Positions 24,952 to 32,846 of a stretch of DNA of 64,000 nucleotides are shown here, piece after piece (the first letter of the stretch is position 1; the number at the start of each line of letters is the position of its first letter). This stretch comes from Streptomyces sp. NBC_01235. Lineage in GTDB: Bacteria > Actinomycetota > Actinomycetes > Streptomycetales > Streptomycetaceae. The position numbers and the translations under genes are program-made. The notes under the pieces were generated by a model that saw nothing but the letters and a program-made list of their open reading frames with translations, had not been told where the DNA came from and ran no database searches. Where the stretch lies: positions 10,726,001 through 10,790,000 of the forward strand of contig NZ_CP108513.1 of the NCBI RefSeq assembly GCF_035989285.1, given 5' to 3'.

Positions 24952-26307
24952 GTGTGGCCCGATGGTAAGAACTTTGGCGAGGCGCTCAACGACTGGATGG
25001 ACGGCGTGTCAGGGATCCTCGACGTGCCCGAGGCGCTGGTCGAGGACTCGGCAGCCGCTTCCGCCGACTTCCTGCTATGCGCGCTGATCAGCCGGGTTCA
25101 GGCGGGTGAGGGCGGCCGGCGTGCCGACCATGGCACCGATGCCGACGGCACCGCGGGCGCTCCCATCTGGTGGACGGGAAAGACGGCCACGGCCGAACGC
25201 GCGGCCTCGGCGAATCTCGTCGCTGGCATAGCCGCCGATTTCGACTCGGTTCACTATTTGGCGGGAGGGCACCTGGCAGCTTTCCTTACACCGTCGCTGT
25301 TCGACCGGCCCGGTGTCTCTGTGGACGACACACTGCGCATTCAAGCAGTCGCTACCGAGTTCGGTGTGCGTCTAGGGCAGGCGGTGAAGGACCAGGTGCG
25401 TGCCAACGCATTTCATGTCACGCCGATCATCGGGGGACTGAGTGCTGTCTACGCGCTGGCCCGCAGAAGCGGATTCCCCGTGGAGCGCATCAGATGGTGT
25501 CTGCGCCTCTACCTCTCGACATACAGGTCCGACTATGAACTCCTGGGCAGCGACGGGCGTATGTACCAGATGGGTCAGGCCATGAGGCAAGCGCACGGCG
25601 TGGTTGCGGAAGGTGGTGTGCACTCCAAGGTCGATCGACGCGCTGCCAACGAATGGTGGCAACCATTTTCTGTCATGGGTGTACCGATGAATACTCCTCC
25701 AAAGAAATCGGAACAGTGGCTCTCCCGTTCAGGGACCACCACTTTGAAGTCCGCGCCGTGCTGCGCGTACTTCTTTGAAACCTTGGCTGCTGTCGCAGAC
25801 CTCCGGCGAAGAGTTCTCGGTGGCACATTGCGGCAGCTGCACGTACACATCCCGCGGTACGCCCTCGCCGCACATCGTGGTTCGGCCGGTGTCACCTGGC
25901 TGGACCCGTTCGATCTTGTGCACAACATCGCCATCTGTTGGGTGCTGGGAAGGGACTCCTGGACCCCATTGGCTGAACTGCCGACCGACGTCGTGAAACG
26001 GGCCGCGAAGCTGATCACGCTGCACGAAGTCTCTGATCGGACACCGGCTGCAGTGACGGCGGTGATGAGTGACGGAGTCGTGGCGGGTAGCGCTGAAACG
26101 ATCCATAAGCAGAACGGCCGAGGACGCACTTACCCGGCACTACAACGGAAGGCCGAAATCGTGAGCGGACATCTCAACGGGGAACGGCGACGACTGGAAG
26201 CTGCGGATGATCCACGGCGACTGTTACGCCGTCTCCTCGACGTGTGCGGCGAGGACGTCGACGAGCAGACGGGTGGAGCGCGTGTGACCGTCGGAGGGCT
26301 CCAGTGA
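24952..26307 (+). CDS. MmgE/PrpD-like protein (first operon gene, TTA codon)
   Basis: 451 residues from GTG 24952, the only start after the stop at 24907, with GAGG 5 bp upstream. The central part resembles the MmgE/PrpD fold (2-methylcitrate dehydratase, iminodisuccinate epimerase, cis-aconitate decarboxylase): SANLVAGIAADFDSVHYLAG, AVATEFGVRLGQAV, NAFHVTPIIGGLSAVYALAR. Active-site residues are not confidently placed. Such a lyase/dehydratase/isomerase fold is unexpected in an azole peptide operon. It may make or modify a small building block for the adenylation enzymes, or eliminate water on a peptide. The Leu codon TTA at 26224-26226 suggests bldA-dependent, developmentally timed expression. 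Confidence 0.6.
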   Translation: MWPDGKNFGEALNDWMDGVSGILDVPEALVEDSAAASADFLLCALISRVQAGEGGRRADHGTDADGTAGAPIWWTGKTATAERAASANLVAGIAADFDSVHYLAGGHLAAFLTPSLFDRPGVSVDDTLRIQAVATEFGVRLGQAVKDQVRANAFHVTPIIGGLSAVYALARRSGFPVERIRWCLRLYLSTYRSDYELLGSDGRMYQMGQAMRQAHGVVAEGGVHSKVDRRAANEWWQPFSVMGVPMNTPPKKSEQWLSRSGTTTLKSAPCCAYFFETLAAVADLRRRVLGGTLRQLHVHIPRYALAAHRGSAGVTWLDPFDLVHNIAICWVLGRDSWTPLAELPTDVVKRAAKLITLHEVSDRTPAAVTAVMSDGVVAGSAETIHKQNGRGRTYPALQRKAEIVSGHLNGERRRLEAADDPRRLLRRLLDVCGEDVDEQTGGARVTVGGLQ

Positions 26308-26897
26308 CGTTCCCCCCGGTTGAAGTGTCCAGCGTCCACGTTCTCACGCCCCAGGCTTACACGTCCGTGTCCACGGAGTTGAAAGCGCTGCTGTCCACCG
26401 ACGGTGAGCGCAACTCGGCATACGAGGGCGAAACTGCGGCGCAGGCCTTGTGCGTGGATGTCGTGGGCGTCGGCGAAATCGATGATCTTCTTCCCAGAGC
26501 CCTCGACTGGACTCGACGCGGCGGCCTTCACCTTCCCGTCGTCGTCGGCGCGCAGCACACATCCGTGGGACCGCTCACCAATCCGGGCTACGCCGCCTGC
26601 ATCCAGTGCGCCGGCTACCGCGGTTGCTTCGACTCGACGACACCACCTGCCGTGGCGGACGGGCATGTAAGTCCGACCGATGTCTCATCGCTCACCGTGA
26701 AGCTGATCTCCGTCACGGTGGCACAGGAGATCGACAGAGTTGTGCGTGCCGAGAACACCCTGCCCATGACCCTGGGCGGCTTGATCAGTATCGACCACGC
26801 CACGGGGACAGTGGGCATCGAGAGGGTCGGCCAGGTCGACGGCTGCGAAGTGTGCTCGTCACTGATCGAGTTCGCCTTCCAGGGGGCGCTGGGATGA
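26304..26897 (+). CDS. E1-like zinc protein of azoline cyclodehydratase
   Basis: 197 residues from GTG 26304, overlapping the previous stop (GTGA). Recognised by the cyclodehydratase block HTSVGPLTNPGYAACIQCAG and a second Cys pair near the end (CEVC). C99, C102, C181 and C184 would form the tetra-Cys zinc site of E1-like (C) proteins from thiazole/oxazole-modified microcin pathways. The family partner presents the peptide to YcaO. It is shorter than usual, and no winged-helix leader-binding (RRE) domain is evident at the N-terminus, so substrate recognition may differ. The next gene is the YcaO partner, overlapping by 4 bp. Confidence 0.75.
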   Translation: MTFPPVEVSSVHVLTPQAYTSVSTELKALLSTDGERNSAYEGETAAQALCVDVVGVGEIDDLLPRALDWTRRGGLHLPVVVGAQHTSVGPLTNPGYAACIQCAGYRGCFDSTTPPAVADGHVSPTDVSSLTVKLISVTVAQEIDRVVRAENTLPMTLGGLISIDHATGTVGIERVGQVDGCEVCSSLIEFAFQGALG

Positions 26898-28090
26898 ACA
26901 GAATCCATGAACTGCAGCCGCATCGCATACGTCAGCTTGAAGATCTGCTCCTCGAACAGAGCGGCCAGGTATCGACTCTCCAGCCCCTTGACGACTTCTA
27001 CAACGACGAGCCTCGGGGGCAGGGCTGGGTGGCGCAATTGCCGCCCAATTCGCACTTGCCGCTGGGTTCGGCCCATAATCCGCGAGCCACCGGAGGGCGG
27101 GGGCGAGGGGAACTGGCTCGGCTGAAAGCCCTGATGGAGGCAGCTGAGCGCATCTGCCTCAGCACGATACCTAAGGAGAGACTCTGGTACGGCTCGGCAT
27201 CGGAGCTCGACAACTGCCTCGCCGCCGAGGCGTTTCCGACACCTTGGCGGGATTCTCCGGTATGGCGGATGCCCCTTCACTGGTGCGAGGCCACCAAGAT
27301 CGGCTCACCGTCATCGGCGCCCATCCTGATTCCGGCCCAACTCGTCTACTGCCCGTTCAGGGAAACCGATGAGCGCGCGATGCTCTGGGACCCGAGCAGT
27401 AATGGCGCTGCCGCCGGCTTCTCAGTCGAAGATGCGGTGGTGCGCGCGACGCGGGAGGCATTCGAACGTCACGCCATCATGCTTTCCCACTACTTGCGGC
27501 TGAGTGGCCGGGAAGTCGACTGGCGCGACCTGGCCCTTGAGCCAGGTCCCATGGCCATGGGGATGGAGGCAACGGCGCTGGGGCTGGGGATACGTGTGGC
27601 ATGCCTGGTCGAGACGCCCTTCCCCGTGGCCGTCTGCCGTGTGGTCGACCCGTCCGGCAGGTTTCCGGCGCTCACCACCGGCAGCGCCTGCGGCGTCTCA
27701 CTCGAGGAAGCCGTAGGCGGTGCGATGAGCGAGGCACTGTACGCCCGCAGGCAGGCTCGGGACTTCCTGACGAACGTCGAGGCCGTGGACGCGAGGGATC
27801 TGGAGACGATCGAGGACCGCGTCGTCTACTGGGGTCAGCCACAAACGATGGAGAGACTTGATTACCTTTTCGGCAGCTTCATGCCGCTTGAAGGTACCTA
27901 CACGAACGGCTTCCTGGACGAGGGATACATGGCGGACATCACAACACCGCTGTTCGCCAAAGCCGGAATTTCGGTTGTGAAGGTTGTCTACCCGCGGCTT
28001 CAACCCCTGTTCTTCGCCGAGGGCGAGAAGCGGATTCTTGGCGATCCGGACGCGAGTTTTATTTCCTCCGAACCGCACCCCTATGCCTGA
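26894..28090 (+). CDS. YcaO-domain cyclodehydratase
   Basis: 398 residues from ATG 26894, overlapping the E1-like gene (ATGA). YcaO proteins use ATP to activate the backbone amide so that Cys, Ser or Thr side chains close to azolines. Visible signature blocks are ELARLKALMEAAERICL (ATP site Glu), FRETDERAMLWDPSSNGAAAG, EDAVVRATREAFERHA with the Glu/Arg pair, and TGSACGVSLEEAVGGAMSEAL. The C-terminus ends in a Pro-spaced EPHPYA tail, as in azoline-forming YcaOs. With the E1-like and SagB genes beside it, azol(in)e formation is the best assignment; thioamidation or macroamidination seems less likely. Confidence 0.85.
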   Translation: MNRIHELQPHRIRQLEDLLLEQSGQVSTLQPLDDFYNDEPRGQGWVAQLPPNSHLPLGSAHNPRATGGRGRGELARLKALMEAAERICLSTIPKERLWYGSASELDNCLAAEAFPTPWRDSPVWRMPLHWCEATKIGSPSSAPILIPAQLVYCPFRETDERAMLWDPSSNGAAAGFSVEDAVVRATREAFERHAIMLSHYLRLSGREVDWRDLALEPGPMAMGMEATALGLGIRVACLVETPFPVAVCRVVDPSGRFPALTTGSACGVSLEEAVGGAMSEALYARRQARDFLTNVEAVDARDLETIEDRVVYWGQPQTMERLDYLFGSFMPLEGTYTNGFLDEGYMADITTPLFAKAGISVVKVVYPRLQPLFFAEGEKRILGDPDASFISSEPHPYA

Positions 28091-28102
28091 CGGGAAGTGA
28101 AT

Positions 28103-28876
28103 ATGAGCGCAGACAAGGGCGCGGCTGTTTCGGCACTCGATTTTCATCGGACAACCTACGCCGACGCGGCGATGCTCTCCGACTGGGCGATGCTTCCCGT
28201 CGACCAGTGGCCCGATGAGTGGTTCACGTACAACGAAAAGAGTTTCCCACGCCTTGAGAGCGTGCAGCTCCAGGTGCCGGAGGCTCCGCCTTCCGGCCTT
28301 GGCGGTGAATGGCTGGCCCGTCGGACCAGCAGTCGGTCCGCTCTCGACCAGATGTCTCTCGCTGCTCTCTCCCAGGTGCTCTGGTACACGACACACTCCG
28401 ATCCGCCGGAAGAACACGCTCCCGGCAGCTGGCATCGTCCGTACCCGTCCGCCGGTGGGCGCCTCGGCTGCGAGTTCTACGTCATCGCGCGAACCGTCGA
28501 AGGCCTTCCGTCAGGCGTCTACAGCTACGGCGTGGCTCGCCATGAGCTGAATCGGCTGCGTCCCGCTGCGACCGAGTCCATGCTGCGCTTCATCTTCGGC
28601 GACGGGTGGGTGACAAGGACCTGTGCGCTCCTGATCATCACGCTGTCGATGGACAGGCTCGAGACGAAGTACGGCGACCGCGGGTACCGCTACGGGTTGA
28701 TCGAGACCGGCGCCGCCTCACAAACGGTCTCCCTCGTGGCCGGTGCCGCGTCGATCGGGTCCTGCATCCTCGGCGGGTTCGCGGACGTTCCGTTGGGCCA
28801 ACTTCTCTTGTGCACCCCCGAATCGGAAGTGCCGGTGGCAACCATCGCCTTCAGCCTCATAGAGGAGGAGCGCTGA
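28103..28876 (+). CDS. SagB-type FMN-dependent azoline dehydrogenase
   Basis: 257 residues from ATG 28103; GTG 28097 is also in frame, but GGGAAG favours the ATG. This is nitroreductase fold of the SagB/McbC type, which oxidises azolines to aromatic azoles with FMN. Evidence: RRTSSRSALDQMSLAALSQV (FMN phosphate site), RPYPSAGGRLGCEFYVI, LPSGVYSYGVARHEL, and KYGDRGYRYGLIETGAASQ, which carries the catalytic Lys-Tyr pair described for McbC-like enzymes. IGSCILGGFADVPL closes the fold. It lies 12 bp after YcaO and 1 bp before the oxygenase gene. Confidence 0.87.
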   Translation: MSADKGAAVSALDFHRTTYADAAMLSDWAMLPVDQWPDEWFTYNEKSFPRLESVQLQVPEAPPSGLGGEWLARRTSSRSALDQMSLAALSQVLWYTTHSDPPEEHAPGSWHRPYPSAGGRLGCEFYVIARTVEGLPSGVYSYGVARHELNRLRPAATESMLRFIFGDGWVTRTCALLIITLSMDRLETKYGDRGYRYGLIETGAASQTVSLVAGAASIGSCILGGFADVPLGQLLLCTPESEVPVATIAFSLIEEER

Positions 28877-28877
28877 G

Positions 28878-29930
28878 ATGCTCGTAACGGACGCCAACGT
28901 CGAACCCGTTCTGGGCGTCGGCCGGACAGAGCTGTCCGAGGCGAAGGGGCGTAGGTGGCTTCACCGGAGCGCCGCCCTGCAGCCCCACGACACCTACTCG
29001 TGGAACGACCTGAACACGTCCTTGCAGTACGGCAATCTCGGTCCGGATCAAGTGCGACTCGTCGGCGGTGACGTGTCGGTCGACGAGCTGTTCCTCATGT
29101 CGGTCGCGGGTGGCTCGCGCACCTTCCTCCGAATCGTCCCCGAGACAGTGCACCGGGCCCTCGCGACCGGCGGGACGCTTGTGATCGACCAGCTGGACCT
29201 GATCAACCCCTGGGCCGATCAGGTGTCCCGCGCTCTGGCCGGCATCTTCACCACACGGGTCCAGGCCAATCTCTACGCATCACTGCGTGGAGCGCCCGGA
29301 TTTGGTGCACACCAGGACACCCATGACGTCTTCGTGGTCCAGGGCCGCGGGAAGAAGCACTGGACCTTGGGGACCGGGGCCGAGACCACGCAACTGACCA
29401 TGGTTGCGGGTGACGTGCTGTACCTGCCCGAGGGCACCAGCCATGACGTGGCCACCGGCACTGAAGGGTCGTTGCACATCACTTTCGCCATCCCGCGGCC
29501 CAATGTGCAGGAGCTGCTGGCGTGGACGATCGACAACTCACAGGACACCGGTCTGCTGGCAGCCATCGACGAGGGCGATCCCGGCGCCACGGCCACGGTA
29601 CTTGCCGAGCGAACGCACAAGATCAGTGACACCAAGGTGAGTGCTTTCCTCGAAGAAGGATTGAGCAAAGGGGTGGCACCGTCGTACGTGAACCTTCCCC
29701 ATGTGGTCCGTGAGGCCGAACCAAGCGGGACCACCACGCTCTTCGCCCGGCGCTCCTTCGTGAACATCCTGCCCGACGGGGCGGACGAGCACGCACAGGT
29801 TCTGGCCTGTCTGAGTGCGACCGACGAGATGGCGGTGCAGGACCTGCTCTCTGTCAGCGGTGTGAGCAAGCCACTCGACGTGGTCCGCGAACTCGCGCAG
29901 TGGGGCCTGATCAGCCTGTCGGAGCGTTGA
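28878..29930 (+). CDS. JmjC/cupin 2-oxoglutarate Fe(II) oxygenase
   Basis: 350 residues from ATG 28878. The double-stranded beta-helix has the metal triad H145, D147 (GAHQDTHDVFVVQ) and H189 (LPEGTSHDVATG), with GRGKKHW supplying the 2-oxoglutarate Lys. It is closest in pattern to ribosomal-oxygenase JmjC proteins (YcfD/NO66-like), which hydroxylate Arg or His side chains, and a winged-helix-like C-terminal part (DLLSVSGVSKPLDVVRELAQW) fits that group. In this operon it likely hydroxylates a residue of the precursor; the repeat ORF is rich in Arg, Asn and Asp. Substrate is inference only. Confidence 0.8.
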   Translation: MLVTDANVEPVLGVGRTELSEAKGRRWLHRSAALQPHDTYSWNDLNTSLQYGNLGPDQVRLVGGDVSVDELFLMSVAGGSRTFLRIVPETVHRALATGGTLVIDQLDLINPWADQVSRALAGIFTTRVQANLYASLRGAPGFGAHQDTHDVFVVQGRGKKHWTLGTGAETTQLTMVAGDVLYLPEGTSHDVATGTEGSLHITFAIPRPNVQELLAWTIDNSQDTGLLAAIDEGDPGATATVLAERTHKISDTKVSAFLEEGLSKGVAPSYVNLPHVVREAEPSGTTTLFARRSFVNILPDGADEHAQVLACLSATDEMAVQDLLSVSGVSKPLDVVRELAQWGLISLSER

Positions 29931-29931
29931 G

Positions 29932-31041
29932 GTGCACCGAATGCGGGAGGTGGCTCCCGGGCTGGGGTGGTACGACTACGACGGCGACGTCGGCGCGTTC
30001 GCGCTGACGTTTCCCGCTGGCTTTCATGCGGAAGGCGCCGACCGTCCCGGTCTCGCCCACTTCACCGAACACATGCTCATGGCGCCGAGGGACGGGGCCG
30101 CGCGCCCGTACGCCCAGCTCGAGGAACACGGTTGCCTGCTGGAGGCGCAGACCAGACGGGACCATCTCACCGTCACCGTCAGCGGACCACAAGGACACCT
30201 GCTGCGCGCTGCCGAGACCATGGTCGCCCACCTCACCGACCTTCGCCGTCCGGCCAGCGCCGCCCTTCAGCAAGCGGAGATCATCCACAACGAAGTGCTG
30301 GAGAAGACCGGGCTCGCTCCCTGGTCGGATCGCTGGCGTTGGTGCATTCCCACGCCTGGCGGTGGGATCGGCGTGGACCACGACCCGGTCGTCGCCCCGG
30401 CGCTCGCGGGGCTTGCGGTCTACGAGGAGGGTTGGAAGGCGTTCGCCGTGCAGAACATCCGTCTCGAGCGGTGCAGTGCCGCAGTGGTCGCCGACCCGGC
30501 GCTGGTTGCTCCCGAGGACATGGAATCGGTGCTGGGTCCCAGGTCGCTGCCTGACGCCCGTGACGTTCCGCGACCCGACACTGACTCCCGGATGCTTCGG
30601 GACGAAATCGTCCTTCCGGTGGACACCAACGACCTTGCCGGGCAGAGCGCCGCGTTGATCGCAGCCAAGCTGGTGGCGAGAGAGGCGGCCGCGGTTCACC
30701 GTCAAGCGTGTGCGGACATGCGGTACGGCCTTTTCGACGAGTGGTTCAGTGAGAACGCCGCGACGATCGTCACCGTGCCCGTCCCCTCCGACCTCGATTT
30801 CGGTGCGCTCGAGCGGCGACTGCACAGGCTTCGAGAGACCGCGGTCGAGCCGAGCGCCATGAACTGGGCTCGCGAGCAACTACTGCAGGAGTGGGCCGCG
30901 CGCGTCAAGTCACCCTCGGCGTGCGCCCGGTCGATGGCCTGGATGCTGTCCGGCGGACGACTGGGCACTCCTTTTGCACCACTCGACTCCCGCCTTGTCG
31001 AGCGCAGCGCATCCGCGGCTGCCATGCTGATGGGGGCCTAG
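29932..31041 (+). CDS. M16-family zinc metallopeptidase (catalytic subunit)
   Basis: 369 residues from GTG 29932 (ATG 29941 also possible). The inverted zinc motif HxxEH is intact as HFTEHM (H43, E46, H47), and the third ligand is probably E121 in IIHNEVLEK, at the spacing expected for M16. M16 enzymes work as clams with two half-domains, often split into active and inactive subunits; mitochondrial processing peptidase and PqqF-type enzymes are examples. The following gene supplies a non-catalytic half. Role inferred: leader removal or cutting between cores. M16B enzymes often choose sites near Arg. Confidence 0.85.
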   Translation: MHRMREVAPGLGWYDYDGDVGAFALTFPAGFHAEGADRPGLAHFTEHMLMAPRDGAARPYAQLEEHGCLLEAQTRRDHLTVTVSGPQGHLLRAAETMVAHLTDLRRPASAALQQAEIIHNEVLEKTGLAPWSDRWRWCIPTPGGGIGVDHDPVVAPALAGLAVYEEGWKAFAVQNIRLERCSAAVVADPALVAPEDMESVLGPRSLPDARDVPRPDTDSRMLRDEIVLPVDTNDLAGQSAALIAAKLVAREAAAVHRQACADMRYGLFDEWFSENAATIVTVPVPSDLDFGALERRLHRLRETAVEPSAMNWAREQLLQEWAARVKSPSACARSMAWMLSGGRLGTPFAPLDSRLVERSASAAAMLMGA

Positions 31042-31614
31042 ATGCCAAAGCCCATGACGCGTGTGAACCGTTGGGGCATGACCATGGACCTCGTCCGGCG
31101 GCCCTCGCACTTCTCTGCCACTGCGTCCGTGCGAGTCGCCTCCCCCGACGATGTGCTGTCGTGGCTGTGCCTGTGCGAGTGCTTCGCGGGCGGCTTCTCA
31201 AGTCCCCTGATGCGTGCGGGCCGACTCAACGGCACGTTGTTCCGTGTTCATCTGGCGCTGCTCCCCAGCATGCCCGGCGACGGCGTCCTGGCGCTGACGT
31301 TCACCTCCTCTGCGCGGTCTGAGCCGACGAGCCTGGTGCGTGTTCAGCGGGCGCTCGACAGAATTCTGGAGGCCGGCGAGGTGACGCCCGCTCAGTGGCA
31401 AAGCGCAGCGCTTCGCCTGCGGACTCGGCTGGACACCAGTGATCGCCTGCCGCGTCGTTCGCTGTGGCACCGGTCCCCGTACGATGCCCGCCTCGTCGAT
31501 CCGTTGTCGTGGGCGGCGCGCACTTGCCCCGGCCACGAGATCTACGAGCATCCGCTGGCCGCGTTGGTGCACGAACTGTCGGGACATCACGCGGACGTGC
31601 AGGGGAGGCGGTGA
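31042..31614 (+). CDS. M16-like non-catalytic partner
   Basis: 190 residues from ATG 31042, directly after the catalytic subunit. It lacks HxxEH. The segment CECFAGGFSSPLMRAGRLNGTLF, followed by LALTFTSSARSEP and LDRILEAGEVTPAQWQSAALRLR, matches the C-terminal substrate-binding half of M16 proteins (the G-SSPL...R loop). It probably completes the peptidase chamber as a separate chain. Assignment rests on pattern and position. Confidence 0.6.
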   Translation: MPKPMTRVNRWGMTMDLVRRPSHFSATASVRVASPDDVLSWLCLCECFAGGFSSPLMRAGRLNGTLFRVHLALLPSMPGDGVLALTFTSSARSEPTSLVRVQRALDRILEAGEVTPAQWQSAALRLRTRLDTSDRLPRRSLWHRSPYDARLVDPLSWAARTCPGHEIYEHPLAALVHELSGHHADVQGRR

Positions 31615-32846
31615 TGGGTTCCTCTGTCGAGAAGAAGACGCCGAGCCCCGTCAAGGTGCTGCGCAGGACCAGCACGGCCTCGAGCCTGGAAGACGGTGCG
31701 TTCGCCCTGGTCCTGCCGGTTCTCGCGGAGCAGTCCACCGGGAAGTACGGTGTGGCGGCGGTCTTCGTGGCGGTGACGGCACCCTGGGCACTGGCGTCAC
31801 TCCCGATCGGATATCTCGCCGACCACATGTCGCGCACGCGTCTGCTGAGGATCGTGGCCGTGGTGCGCATAGGGCTCGCCGCACTGCTTGCCGCTCTGTA
31901 CCTGCTCGGCAGTCCCGTGCCGGGGCTCGTGGCTGTCGTGGCTTTCGGGTTGGGCAGCTGCGCTGTGGCTTCGGAGATCGCGCGCCAGTCGCTCGTGCCG
32001 CAGCTGGTGTCGAATCCGGACCGGCTCGTCTCCGCCAACACGGAGATCGCCAAGGTGTCCCAGCTGTATGGCGGCTTCGTCGGACCGTTGGTGGGCGGCG
32101 GGCTGCTGACCTGGAGCCAATCGGGTGCCACGCTCGCTCTGGCGGTGTTGGCCCTGATCACTCTGATCGTGACGCTGGGCCTACCGGAAACCCCTGCCCT
32201 GAGTGACGAACCCATGCGCGTACAGACCATGGTGACAGTGGGGTTGGACGGATTCCGCCACATCTACCGTCAGCGCATGCTTTTGACTCTGGCCGCTCTG
32301 AGTTTCACGGTCTCGGTCATCTGGTACGTCTGGCAGACGTCCTTCACGGCCTTCGCACTGGCAGACAACGGTCTGGGCGCCTCAAGCCTCGGCTACTCGG
32401 TGCTGCTCCTGGCCGGCACAGCGGGAGCGCTCGTCGGCAACCAACTGGTGCAGCATCTAACGCGGACGTTTCCCTTGCGCACTGTGTTGTCCATGAGCCT
32501 GGTCGTCTGGGTCATCTGGTTCGTCGTTCCCGCTCTGACATCGAGTTGGTACGCGATCCTCGTCGGCCTCGTCCTGGGCGGTTCCGCCGGGCTGCTGTGG
32601 AACACCGTCTCCATCACGGCTCGACAACTAGTCACCGAGGGACACCTGTTGGGTCGGACGACCGCCGCATACCGGATGGTGACGCGCACGGGCCGGGTGA
32701 TCGGGGCGGCCATCGCGGGACTGATGATGACGCACACCTCCTGGCAGCACATCTTCGCCATCTGTGCCGGTGCCGTCGGAGCCGTGGCTGTCGGAATCCT
32801 TGTTCTCTACCGTGACCGATCCATGCTCGAGCCGGAAGTGCGGTGA
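31614..32846 (+). CDS. MFS exporter
   Basis: 410 residues from ATG 31614 (GTG 31611 also in frame), overlapping the previous stop. About 12 hydrophobic segments with the MFS loop after helix 2 (IGYLADHMSRTRLLRI) and a central charged loop (LPETPALSDEPMRVQ). It looks like the MFS_3/EntS-type drug or siderophore exporters. No ABC transporter lies in the operon, so this is the likely exporter or self-resistance pump for the product. Membrane-bound. Confidence 0.85.
   Translation: MGSSVEKKTPSPVKVLRRTSTASSLEDGAFALVLPVLAEQSTGKYGVAAVFVAVTAPWALASLPIGYLADHMSRTRLLRIVAVVRIGLAALLAALYLLGSPVPGLVAVVAFGLGSCAVASEIARQSLVPQLVSNPDRLVSANTEIAKVSQLYGGFVGPLVGGGLLTWSQSGATLALAVLALITLIVTLGLPETPALSDEPMRVQTMVTVGLDGFRHIYRQRMLLTLAALSFTVSVIWYVWQTSFTAFALADNGLGASSLGYSVLLLAGTAGALVGNQLVQHLTRTFPLRTVLSMSLVVWVIWFVVPALTSSWYAILVGLVLGGSAGLLWNTVSITARQLVTEGHLLGRTTAAYRMVTRTGRVIGAAIAGLMMTHTSWQHIFAICAGAVGAVAVGILVLYRDRSMLEPEVR

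Noticed and set aside
24827..25087. Plus-strand 86-codon ORF as RiPP precursor just before the operon
   Set aside because: It runs over the start of the PrpD-like gene in another frame and its second half is Arg/Ser-rich antisense-type text. No ribosome site.
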